NCBI RefSeq assembly: GCF_000720635.1
Contig: NZ_JOCF01000108.1
Span: 1-18,646, forward strand
Origin: Streptomyces sp. NRRL WC-3742
Lineage (GTDB): Bacteria; Actinomycetota; Actinomycetes; Streptomycetales; Streptomycetaceae
Length of the DNA: 18,646 nt
Direction of reading: 5' to 3'
Shown here: positions 12,233 through 18,646 of the stretch, one piece after another
Numbering within the stretch: position 1 is the stretch's first letter
Layout: each line of letters starts with the position of its first letter
The notes under the pieces: model-generated
Databases searched by the model: none
What the model saw: only the letters and a program-made list of their open reading frames with translations
What the model was told of the DNA's origin: nothing
Position numbers and translations under genes: made by a program

Positions 12233-13318
12233 CCCCACCACGCGCCCCCGCAGCACCACCAGCTCCGGATCGGCCAGCACCCGCACGTCCGCCCGCGGGT
12301 CCTGCCCGTACACCACGAAGTCCGCCGGAGAACCCTCCTCCAGTCCCGGCCGCCCCAGCCACGCCCGCGCGCCCCAGCTCGCCGCCGACAGCGCCTCCGC
12401 CGGGCTCAGCCCCGCCTTCACCAGCTCCGCCACCTCGTCCGCGACCAGCCCGTGCGCGAGCGAGCCGCCCGCGTCCGTCCCGACAAAGATCGGCACCCCG
12501 GCGTCGTGCGCGGCGCCCACCGTGTCGTACCGGCGCTCGTGCAGGCGCCGCATGTGCGCCGACCAGGCCGGGAACCTGGCCTCGCCGCCCGCCGCGAGCG
12601 AGGGGAAGGTGGCGATGTTGACGAGCGTCGGCACGATGGCGACCCCACGCTCGGCGAAGACGGGGATCAGCTCCTCGGTCAGCCCGGTGGCGTGCTCCAC
12701 GCAGTCGATCCCGGCGGCCAGCAGGTCCGGCAGCGACTCGGCCGCGAAGCAGTGCGCGGTGACCCGCGCGCCCTCCTCGTGCGCCGCCGCGATCGCCTCG
12801 GCCAGCGCGTCGCCGGGCCAGCAGGCGGCGAGGTCGCCGCGCTCGCGGTCGATCCAGTCGCCGACGAGCTTGACCCAGCCGTCCCCGCGCCGGGCCTCGG
12901 CCCGGACGTACGCGGCGAGGTCGCCGGGCTCGATCTCGTGCGCGTAGTTGCGGATGTAGCGGCGGGTGCGGGCGATGTGCCGGCCGGCGCGGATGATCCG
13001 GGGCAGGTCCTCGCGCCCGTCGATCCAGCGGGTGTCGGCGGCGGAGCCGGCGTCGCGGATCAGCAGGGTGCCGGCGTCGCGGTCGGTGAGCGCCTGCTTC
13101 TCGCTGGTGGCGGCGTCGACGGCGCCGTGCGCGTCCAGGCCCACGTGGCAGTGCGCGTCCACCAGGCCCGGCAGCACCCAGCCGCCCACCGTACGGACGT
13201 CCGCGGCGGTGGGCGGGCGGGTGAAGCTCACTCGGCCGTCCACGACCCACAGTTCGTCCCGGACGTCCTCCGGGCCGACCAGCACCCGACCCCGCACGTG
13301 CAGCACCGCATCGCTCAT
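12230..13318 (-). CDS. Metal-dependent amidohydrolase family protein
   Basis: The product has 362 residues of the amidohydrolase superfamily (imidazolonepropionase/prolidase-like group). The fold starts with a small beta-sandwich piece (VLHVRGRVLVG, ELWVVDGRVSF), then the TIM barrel with the complete metal set: LPGLVDAHCHVG (His56, His58), WVKLVGDW (Lys150, possible carbamylated bridge), VTAHC (His189), VEHATGL (His209) and FVGTDAGG (Asp282). It closes with LSPAEALSAASWGARAWLG and GSPADFVVYGQDPR, which return to the sandwich. It hydrolyses a C-N bond in a cyclic or linear amide; the substrate cannot be told from sequence. There is no signal peptide, so it is cytoplasmic. ATG 13316-13318 has only a weak ribosome site. 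It is divergent from the class V aminotransferase across 137 nt, which hints at a shared pathway but no more. Confidence 0.88.
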   Translation of the reverse strand: MSDAVLHVRGRVLVGPEDVRDELWVVDGRVSFTRPPTAADVRTVGGWVLPGLVDAHCHVGLDAHGAVDAATSEKQALTDRDAGTLLIRDAGSAADTRWIDGREDLPRIIRAGRHIARTRRYIRNYAHEIEPGDLAAYVRAEARRGDGWVKLVGDWIDRERGDLAACWPGDALAEAIAAAHEEGARVTAHCFAAESLPDLLAAGIDCVEHATGLTEELIPVFAERGVAIVPTLVNIATFPSLAAGGEARFPAWSAHMRRLHERRYDTVGAAHDAGVPIFVGTDAGGSLAHGLVADEVAELVKAGLSPAEALSAASWGARAWLGRPGLEEGSPADFVVYGQDPRADVRVLADPELVVLRGRVVG

Positions 13319-13395
13319 GGCCGCACTCTAGGGCTTGCCGCCCGTTCCCGGTAAGCAGCGAACATGCGGCAGACTCGTTGCCGGCAGCCCCCCAA

Positions 13396-13446
13396 TCCGA
13401 CGAACAGCCCGACGAAGCAGCCCGACGAAGCAGCCCGACGAAAGGC
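13396..13446. repeat. 13-bp tandem repeat in the leader of the class V aminotransferase gene
   Basis: The unit CCCGACGAAGCAG occurs exactly at 13408-13420 and 13421-13433. It is flanked by a diverged 12-bp copy (13396-13407) and a partial copy (13434-13446) that merges into the ribosome site. Thirteen is not a multiple of three, so copy changes would break a reading frame through it. This supports the downstream GTG at 13456 as the true start. Confidence 0.88.
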
Positions 13447-13455
13447 CGACCCCCC

Positions 13456-14541
13456 GTGAGCCCCTTCCTCGACCTCCCCCCGCTCAGCGCCGCCGGGTTC
13501 GCGGCGATCGAGGACAAGGTGGCCGCGCTGCTGCACACCGAGGCCGACGTCATCGTCACCCAGGGCGAGGCACTGCTGCCGCTGGAGGCCGCGATCCGGG
13601 GCGCCGCGCACCCGGGCTCCACCGCGCTCAACATCGTCACCGGCCCGTACGGGCAGACCTTCGGCAACTGGCTGCGCACCTGCGGCGCGAACGTGGTCGA
13701 CCTCGCGGTGCCCTTCGACGGCGCGGTCACCGCCGGGCAGGTCGCCGAGGCCCTCGACGCGAACCCGGGCATCGACTTCGTCTCCCTCGTCCACGCCGAG
13801 GCCGCCACCGGCAACACCAACCCCGTCGCGGAGATCGGCGCCGTCGTCCGCGAGCACGGCGCGCTGCTGATGCTCGACGCCGTCGCCTCCGTCGCCGCCG
13901 AACCGCTGCTCACCGACGCCTGGGGCGTCGACCTGTGCGTCATCGGCGGTCAGAAGGCGATGGGCGGACCGGCCGGTGTCTCCGCCGTCTCCGTCTCGCA
14001 GCGCGCCTGGGAGCGGATCGCCGCCAACCCGGCCGCCCCGCGCCGCTCCTACCTCTCCCTCCTCGACTGGAAGGAGCGCTGGACGGACGCCGGCCGCGCC
14101 GTACTCCCGCACGCCCCGGCCCAGTTGGAGATGCTCGCCCTCGGCGCCTGCCTGGACCGCATCGCCGCGGACGGCCTGCCGACCGTGATCGCCCGCCACC
14201 GCGCCGCCTCCGCCGCCACCCGCGCGGGCGTGCGCGCCCTCGGCACGCTCAGCCCGTACGTCCACGAGGACGCCCACGCCGCGCCCGTCGCCACCACGCT
14301 GCGCACCCCGGACGGCGTCGACGCCACCGCCCTCGCCGCCCGCCTCGACCCCGCCCTCCCCGTCCAGCCCGGCGGCGGCGCCCTCGCCACCACGATGCTC
14401 CGCGTCAACCACTACGGCCCGGCCGCCACCCTCGCCACCGTCCGCGCCTGCCTCACCGCCCTCGCCGCGGCGACGGACGCCGACGCCGCGCCCGCCCTGG
14501 CCGCGGCCGACGCCGCCTGGCGGGCCACCGCAAGCTCCTGA
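13456..14541 (+). CDS. Class V aminotransferase (alanine-glyoxylate type)
   Basis: The product has 361 residues of PLP fold type I class V, the group holding alanine-glyoxylate, serine-pyruvate and pyridoxamine-pyruvate aminotransferases. Key features are LNIVTGPYGQTFGNW (cofactor phosphate region), VSLVHAEAATGNTNPVAEI, LLMLDAVASVAAEPLLTD with the Asp that binds the pyridine nitrogen, and CVIGGQKAMGGPAGVSAVSVS with Schiff-base Lys167. The C-terminal part has TMLRVNHYGPAAT, similar to the family's RIGHMG region but with Asn-His-Tyr. Amino donor and acceptor are not predictable. Start GTG 13456 follows AAAGG (13441-13445). It is divergent from the amidohydrolase. The PBP gene follows on the same strand after about 97 nt, in which I see no terminator. 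Confidence 0.87.
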   Translation: MSPFLDLPPLSAAGFAAIEDKVAALLHTEADVIVTQGEALLPLEAAIRGAAHPGSTALNIVTGPYGQTFGNWLRTCGANVVDLAVPFDGAVTAGQVAEALDANPGIDFVSLVHAEAATGNTNPVAEIGAVVREHGALLMLDAVASVAAEPLLTDAWGVDLCVIGGQKAMGGPAGVSAVSVSQRAWERIAANPAAPRRSYLSLLDWKERWTDAGRAVLPHAPAQLEMLALGACLDRIAADGLPTVIARHRAASAATRAGVRALGTLSPYVHEDAHAAPVATTLRTPDGVDATALAARLDPALPVQPGGGALATTMLRVNHYGPAATLATVRACLTALAAATDADAAPALAAADAAWRATASS

Positions 14542-14636
14542 TCCAAAAGGCACGCCCCAGGGCCGGACATCCCGCCCCATACCGCCCACCGGGCCGTCCG
14601 CACGCAACCCTTCTCCACACTTGTGGCGTCGACATG

Positions 14637-14650
14637 ATGTGGAATCACAT
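14637..14650. promoter_or_regulatory. Small inverted repeat overlapping the proposed PBP start
   Basis: ATGTG (14637-14641) and CACAT (14646-14650) are exact inverse complements around GAAT, in an AT-richer patch than its surroundings. It covers the candidate GTG start, so it might instead be part of an operator with the real start elsewhere. Only symmetry and base composition support it. Confidence 0.25.
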
Positions 14651-16831
14651 AACCCGCCCATATCGAACCCCGCCGACGGCGAGGCCCCCCGCCGGCCCGC
14701 CAGCGGGCCGCTGCGCCTGGCCCGCTTCGGCATGATCTTCCTGAGCGCGAGCGTCGTGTCCGGGGTGCTGCTGGCCGGCCTCACCCTGCCACTCGTCGGC
14801 GGCGCGGGGCTGACGGCCCAGCGCACGGCGGAGAGCTTCGACGACATCCCGGTCGACTTCAAGACGCCGCCGCTGACCCAGGCGACGCTGATCTTCGACG
14901 CCAAGGGCGGGCAGATCGCCAAGGTCTTCGCCCGGGACCGCACCATCCTCACGGCCGAGCAGATGTCGCCGCTGATGCGGCACGCCCAGGTCGACATCGA
15001 GGACGCCCGCTTCTACGAGCACGGCGCCGTCGACCTCAAGGGCATCGCCCGCGCGCTCGGCAAGAACGCCGAGAGCGGCACCAACTCGCAGGGCGCCTCG
15101 ACGCTGACCCAGCAGTACGTGAAGAACGTCAACGTGGAGATCGCGGGGGACGACAAGGACGCCGTCGCGGAGGCCCAGCGCAAGACCCTGGGCCGCAAGA
15201 TCCAGGAACTCAAGATCGCGATCAAGCTGGACAAGGAGATGCCCAAGGACCAGATCCTCACCAACTACCTCAACATCACCTACTACGGGAGCGGCGCCTA
15301 CGGCGTGGAGGCCGCCTCCCAGCGCTACTTCGGCAAGTCCAACAAGGACCTGACCGTCGCCGAGGCCGCCACCCTGGCCGGGATCGTGCAGAACCCGTCC
15401 CAGTACGACCCGGTGCGCTACCCCGAGGCCACGACCAAGCGCCGCAACGTCGTGATCGACAAGATGCTCGAGAACAAGCACATCACCGACGCCCAGGCGA
15501 AGGAGGCCAAGGCCGCCCCGCTGGGCCTCAACTACCACGCCCCGCGCAACGGTTGCATCACCGCCCAGCCCGGCATGGGCTTCTTCTGCGACTACGTGAA
15601 GCACGTGGTCAAGCAGGACCCGGCCTTCGGCAAGAGCACCGAGGAGCGCGCGAAGCTCTGGAACACCGGCGGCCTGAAGATCTACACCACGCTGGACCCG
15701 GACAAGCAGGCCGCCGCGCAGAGCGCCGTGAGCGACAGCGTGCGGGTCACCGACAGCGTCTCGGCCGCCGCGACCATGATCGAGCCCGGCACCGGCAAGA
15801 TCCTCGCGATGGCCCAGACCCGCCCGTACGGCCTGGACAAGGCCAAGAACCAGACCACCGTCAACTTCAACGTGGACGCGGCGATGGGCGGCGGCACCGG
15901 CTTCCAGCCCGGCTCCACCTTCAAGCCGATCGTCGCGGCCGCGGCCCTGGAGGCGGGCCTGCCGACGACGCAGGAGTACCCGTCGCCGAACAGGATCGAC
16001 TACCCGAACATGAAGACCTGCGACGGCACTTGGCGCAACGACACCCGGCCCAGGACGACGGTGCCCAACGAGTCCCCGAACGAGAAGGGCCCGTACCAGC
16101 TCAAGGAGGCCATGGCCCGCTCGATCAACACCTACTTCGTGCAGATGGAGCAGGAGATCGGGCTCTGCGCGGTGAAGCAGATGGCCAACAAGTTCGGCAT
16201 CACCACCATGGCCAGCGGCAAGCCCCTCAAGGAGGTGCCCGCCATGGGCCTGGGCGTCGAGGAGATGAGCCCGCTGACCATGGCGAACGTCTACGCGACC
16301 TTCGCCGCCGGGGGCAACCACTGCACGCCCCTCGCCATCGACAAGATCACCACCATGGACGGCAGGGACGTGCCCGTCCCGGCCGGCCACTGCGAGAAGG
16401 TGATCTCCGACGAGACCTCGCAGGCCGTCAACACCATCCTGAACGGCGTGACCGTGGACGGCACCGGCTCGGCGCTCAAGCTGGACGGCAACCGGCAGAT
16501 CGCCGGAAAGACCGGCACCTCCGACCACAAGAAGGCCGCCTGGTTCAGCGGCTACACCCCGCAGCTCGCCACCTCCGTCTGGCTCGGGGGGCCCGACGGC
16601 GGTGTCGAGATGCGCGACATCACCATCAACGGGCACCACTACGACGAGGTCTTCGGCGCCGACGGCCCCGGCCCGATCTGGCGCGACGCCATGAACCGGG
16701 CCCTCAAGGACGCCCCCAAGCAGACCCTGCCGATGGCCGACATCCCCGACCCGGCCCCCAAGCAGGACCCGAACGCCACCGGCACCGGCACAACCGCCCC
16801 GCCCACCACCCCGCCCGCCCGCAAGCCGTGA
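14639..16831 (+). CDS. Class A penicillin-binding protein (transglycosylase-transpeptidase)
   Basis: The product has about 730 residues. A short basic cytoplasmic tail precedes one membrane helix (about residues 31-57). The GT51 glycosyltransferase domain follows: IEDARFYEHGAVD with catalytic Glu121, GASTLTQQYVKN, RKIQELKIAIKLDKEM and NITYYGSGAYGVEAASQRYFGK. The transpeptidase domain has all three motifs: PGSTFKPI with nucleophile Ser426 and Lys429, RSINTYF with Ser495/Asn497, and AGKTGTSDHKKAAWFSGYTP with Lys624. The tail is Pro/Thr-rich without a PASTA domain. It polymerises and cross-links peptidoglycan at the outer face of the membrane and resembles the Streptomyces PBP that sits near wblA (SCO3580-like, from memory). 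The start is uncertain: GTG 14639 and TTG 14621 are both in frame and neither has a clear ribosome site. It is convergent with the permease gene. Confidence 0.9.
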   Translation: MESHNPPISNPADGEAPRRPASGPLRLARFGMIFLSASVVSGVLLAGLTLPLVGGAGLTAQRTAESFDDIPVDFKTPPLTQATLIFDAKGGQIAKVFARDRTILTAEQMSPLMRHAQVDIEDARFYEHGAVDLKGIARALGKNAESGTNSQGASTLTQQYVKNVNVEIAGDDKDAVAEAQRKTLGRKIQELKIAIKLDKEMPKDQILTNYLNITYYGSGAYGVEAASQRYFGKSNKDLTVAEAATLAGIVQNPSQYDPVRYPEATTKRRNVVIDKMLENKHITDAQAKEAKAAPLGLNYHAPRNGCITAQPGMGFFCDYVKHVVKQDPAFGKSTEERAKLWNTGGLKIYTTLDPDKQAAAQSAVSDSVRVTDSVSAAATMIEPGTGKILAMAQTRPYGLDKAKNQTTVNFNVDAAMGGGTGFQPGSTFKPIVAAAALEAGLPTTQEYPSPNRIDYPNMKTCDGTWRNDTRPRTTVPNESPNEKGPYQLKEAMARSINTYFVQMEQEIGLCAVKQMANKFGITTMASGKPLKEVPAMGLGVEEMSPLTMANVYATFAAGGNHCTPLAIDKITTMDGRDVPVPAGHCEKVISDETSQAVNTILNGVTVDGTGSALKLDGNRQIAGKTGTSDHKKAAWFSGYTPQLATSVWLGGPDGGVEMRDITINGHHYDEVFGADGPGPIWRDAMNRALKDAPKQTLPMADIPDPAPKQDPNATGTGTTAPPTTPPARKP

Positions 16832-16836
16832 ACCAC

Positions 16837-16875
16837 CTAGGGCCTGTCCGGCGGATCTTGCCGCACAGGCCCTAG
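16837..16875. terminator. 39-bp palindrome bounded by CTAG; bidirectional terminator, possibly of transposon origin
   Basis: CTAGGGCCTGT (16837-16847) and ACAGGCCCTAG (16865-16875) pair perfectly over 11 bp. Inside, CGGC (16849-16852) pairs with GCCG (16860-16863) across a C:C mismatch around the loop GGATCTT. The element begins 5 nt after the PBP stop and would terminate transcripts from either side. The four outermost bases on each side are CTAG, a word rare in this DNA and of the YTAR type duplicated by IS5-family transposons. Confidence 0.8.
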
Positions 16876-16905
16876 CCCCGCCGAGCAGTTGACGCCCGGC
16901 GGGGC
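16875..16905 (-). terminator. Hairpin terminator after the amino-acid permease gene
   Basis: GCCCCGCCG (16875-16883) and CGGCGGGGC (16897-16905) form a perfect 9-bp stem with a 13-nt loop. It lies 20 nt beyond the permease stop and abuts, sharing one base with, the CTAG palindrome. The two hairpins together fill the gap between convergent genes. Confidence 0.7.
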
Positions 16906-16925
16906 GAAGCTCCTTTCGGACCCGG

Positions 16926-18566
16926 TCAGTGCCCGCCCGCGTCGAGCACCTCGACGCCGCGGATGTTGCGCTCGATCTCCTCCGCCGGCAGCGCCACCGC
17001 CAGCGCCCAGTAGTAGACGACCAGCGAGAACACCACCACGACACCGATGTCGTACCAGAGCCCCAGGTTCCCCTGGGCGCCCACGCCGAAGGTGCCCTGC
17101 CAGGAGATCAGGCCCATGCCGACGAGGTAGACCGGCAGCCACTGCCCGGCCTTGAAGTCCATCCGCGGCGCGTTCGGCACGCCCTTCGAGGCCGCGTACA
17201 GGGAGTACCCGCCGAGCAGCACGTACCCGATGACGATCGCCAGGCCGAGGCGCCACAGGGTGTCCCAGCCCGCCCAGTAGATGACCAGGCTCGCCACCGC
17301 GAAGGCCAGCGGGGAGATCACCGAGCCGCCGCGCAGGTGGTACGAGCGCTCCATCGCCGGCAGCCGCTTGCGCAGCACCCCGAAGGCCAGCGGCGCGCCC
17401 GCGTACATCAGGACGACCGCCGAGGTGATGAAGCCGACCAGGCGCTGCCAGCTCGGGAACGGCAGGAAGCAGATCACCCCGGCGGCCCAGGCGATGAGCA
17501 GGCCCAGCCACGGCACCGAGCGCTTGTCGGTGTACTGCAGGGCCTGCGGCGCGTAGCCGTTGCGGCTGAGGCCGTACGTGACGCGCGAGCTCGAGGTGAT
17601 GTAGACCAGCCCGGTGCCGGCCGGGGAGATCACCGCGTCGATGAACAGGACGGTCGCCAGCCAGCCGAGGCCGATCAGCGTCGCGAGGCCCGCGAAGGGG
17701 CCGCTGATGCCGGGGTAGTCGAGCTTGTCCCAGCCGCCCGCGAAGGTGTCCGGCGGGAGGGCGCCGATGAACACCACCTGCAGCATGACGTAGATGATCG
17801 TGCCGATCACCACCGAGCCGAGCACGGCCCGGGGGATGTCCCGCTTGGGGTTGCGGCTCTCGCCCGCCCACTGGATGGCCTGCTCGAAGCCGAGCAGCGC
17901 GAAGATCACGCCGCTGGTGCTGATCGCGGCGAGGACGCCCTTGGCGCCGTCCGGCGCGAAGCCGTGGGCGCTGAAGTTCGAGCCGTGGAACTCGGTGATC
18001 CCGAGCGCGAAGATCGCCAGGATCGGGATGAGGACCTTCCAGACGGTGGCCACGCTGTTGGTGTGGGCGAGGAGCCTGACCCCCAGGAAGTTGATCGCGA
18101 CGAACACCCCGAGCAGCACGGCCGCGACCACGAAGCCCGTCCCGGTCAGCGTCAGGTCCTTGTTGAGGAACCCGTCCGCCCAGGACCAGTGCCGGGCGTA
18201 GTTGATCATCGCCTGCACCTCGATCGGCGCGATCGTCGCCGCCTGCAGCCAGGTGAACCAGCCGAACGACATCCCGGCGAACCCGCCGAACGCGTAGTGC
18301 GGGTACCGGGCCGTCCCGCCCGCCACCGGGAACAGCCCGCCCAACTCGGCGTGGATCAGCGCCAGCAGGATGATCGCCACCGCACCGATCCCCCAGGACA
18401 GCAACGCCGCCGGCCCCGCCGCCACCGCCGCCTTCTGCGCCCCGAACAGCCACCCCGACCCGATGATCGCCCCCACCGAGGCCCAGAGCAGCCCGGCGAC
18501 GCCGACCTCCCGCTTCAGCCCGGAATGGCCCGCGGCCGCCGGTCTCGTGTTCGTGCTGTGAGCCAT
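16926..18566 (-). CDS. APC-superfamily amino-acid permease
   Basis: This is a 546-residue membrane protein with about 12-14 hydrophobic helices. Helix 1 carries the unwound substrate/ion motif as VGAIIGSGWLFG (IIGSGW at residues 34-39). It is followed by AELGGLFPVAGGTARYPHYAFGGFAGMSFGW, the conserved helix 2-3 region of amino acid-polyamine-organocation permeases. FALLGFEQAIQWAGESRNPKRDIPRAVLGS is the helix 6-7 signature with the acidic residue and ESRNPKRDIPRA loop. It probably imports an amino acid or related amine driven by protons; substrate is not predictable. ATG 18564-18566 has AGAGGTGG upstream. The last 80 nt of the window, upstream of it, show no clear promoter. It converges on the PBP gene and has its own terminator. 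Confidence 0.93.
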   Translation of the reverse strand: MAHSTNTRPAAAGHSGLKREVGVAGLLWASVGAIIGSGWLFGAQKAAVAAGPAALLSWGIGAVAIILLALIHAELGGLFPVAGGTARYPHYAFGGFAGMSFGWFTWLQAATIAPIEVQAMINYARHWSWADGFLNKDLTLTGTGFVVAAVLLGVFVAINFLGVRLLAHTNSVATVWKVLIPILAIFALGITEFHGSNFSAHGFAPDGAKGVLAAISTSGVIFALLGFEQAIQWAGESRNPKRDIPRAVLGSVVIGTIIYVMLQVVFIGALPPDTFAGGWDKLDYPGISGPFAGLATLIGLGWLATVLFIDAVISPAGTGLVYITSSSRVTYGLSRNGYAPQALQYTDKRSVPWLGLLIAWAAGVICFLPFPSWQRLVGFITSAVVLMYAGAPLAFGVLRKRLPAMERSYHLRGGSVISPLAFAVASLVIYWAGWDTLWRLGLAIVIGYVLLGGYSLYAASKGVPNAPRMDFKAGQWLPVYLVGMGLISWQGTFGVGAQGNLGLWYDIGVVVVFSLVVYYWALAVALPAEEIERNIRGVEVLDAGGH

Positions 18567-18646
18567 GGACCGGCCACCTCTCGCATCGGGGGAGAAAATC
18601 CACCCCGACAGTGCCGCAGCCCCCACGGCCCGCCCTCCCCCGAAAC

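Noticed and set aside
14637..14650. Crp-type operator at the PBP start
   Set aside because: The half sites are separated by 4 nt rather than the 6 expected between TGTGA and TCACA, and one half is imperfect.
12132..14997. Long minus-strand frames opposite and beyond the class V aminotransferase and through the amidohydrolase in another frame
   Set aside because: No recognisable domains, composition typical of shadow frames, and both plus- and minus-strand real genes here have full motif sets.
14645..17044. An open minus-strand frame of about 800 codons opposite the penicillin-binding protein gene
   Set aside because: The sequence is low-complexity Val/Leu/Gly/Asp-rich antisense with no domain, while the plus strand encodes a complete PBP with all catalytic motifs.
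18567..18646. Promoter or further gene at the right edge
   Set aside because: No convincing promoter elements or reading frame start in these 80 nt.

Overview
The window is a piece of very high-GC chromosome from an actinomycete, most likely a member of Streptomycetaceae (Streptomyces, Kitasatospora or a close relative). The support is the strong third-position GC bias, frequent GTG starts, a eukaryotic-type glutamine synthetase (GlnII) preceded by GlnR-type half sites, a secreted protein with an LAxTG sortase motif, and an Rv2231c/CobC-type PLP enzyme beside a CbiG-like cobalamin gene. I saw no rRNA, tRNA, CRISPR array, prophage or intact insertion sequence, and no TTA codon in the genes called here. 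The region reads as ordinary chromosome with a few unusual details rather than a genomic island.

Layout from left to right. (1) 1-3700, minus strand: a tightly packed envelope operon. A secreted phosphoesterase comes first (2792-3700), then an MFS transporter (1470-2786), a membrane-anchored TolB-like propeller protein that overlaps it by 4 nt (451-1473), and a membrane-anchored protein of unknown function cut by the window edge (1-358). A PHO-box-like direct repeat lies in front of the phosphoesterase, so phosphate control is plausible. (2) 4000-6406, plus strand: two cobalamin genes, a CbiG domain carrying a truncated CobJ-like methyltransferase half, and a CobC-type aminotransferase-fold enzyme. 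(3) 6399-8963, minus strand: ssuD, a small HAD-fold protein and a MOSC-domain protein, closely spaced and possibly one sulfur-related operon. The MOSC gene starts inside a 12-bp tandem repeat. (4) 9174-11276, minus strand: glnII with its own terminator and GlnR-type box, preceded by a gene for an LAxTG-anchored surface protein with its own terminator. (5) 11408-13318, minus strand: family 1 uracil-DNA glycosylase and an amidohydrolase. (6) 13456-16831, plus strand: a class V aminotransferase and a class A penicillin-binding protein. (7) 16926-18566, minus strand: an APC-type amino-acid permease, convergent with the PBP gene. The gap between them holds two hairpins, one of them a 39-bp palindrome bounded by CTAG.

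Two themes deserve attention. Short tandem repeats (12, 13, 15 and 24 bp units) lie at gene starts or in intergenic gaps, most strikingly at the 5' end of the MOSC gene. Several enzymes also deviate from their families at positions normally important: the truncated methyltransferase half behind CbiG, Met for the active-site Tyr in SsuD, and Tyr for the intercalating Leu in uracil-DNA glycosylase. I found no clear candidate for a wholly new system. The closest are the PHO-box-linked phosphoesterase/MFS/propeller operon and the ssuD-HAD-MOSC cluster.
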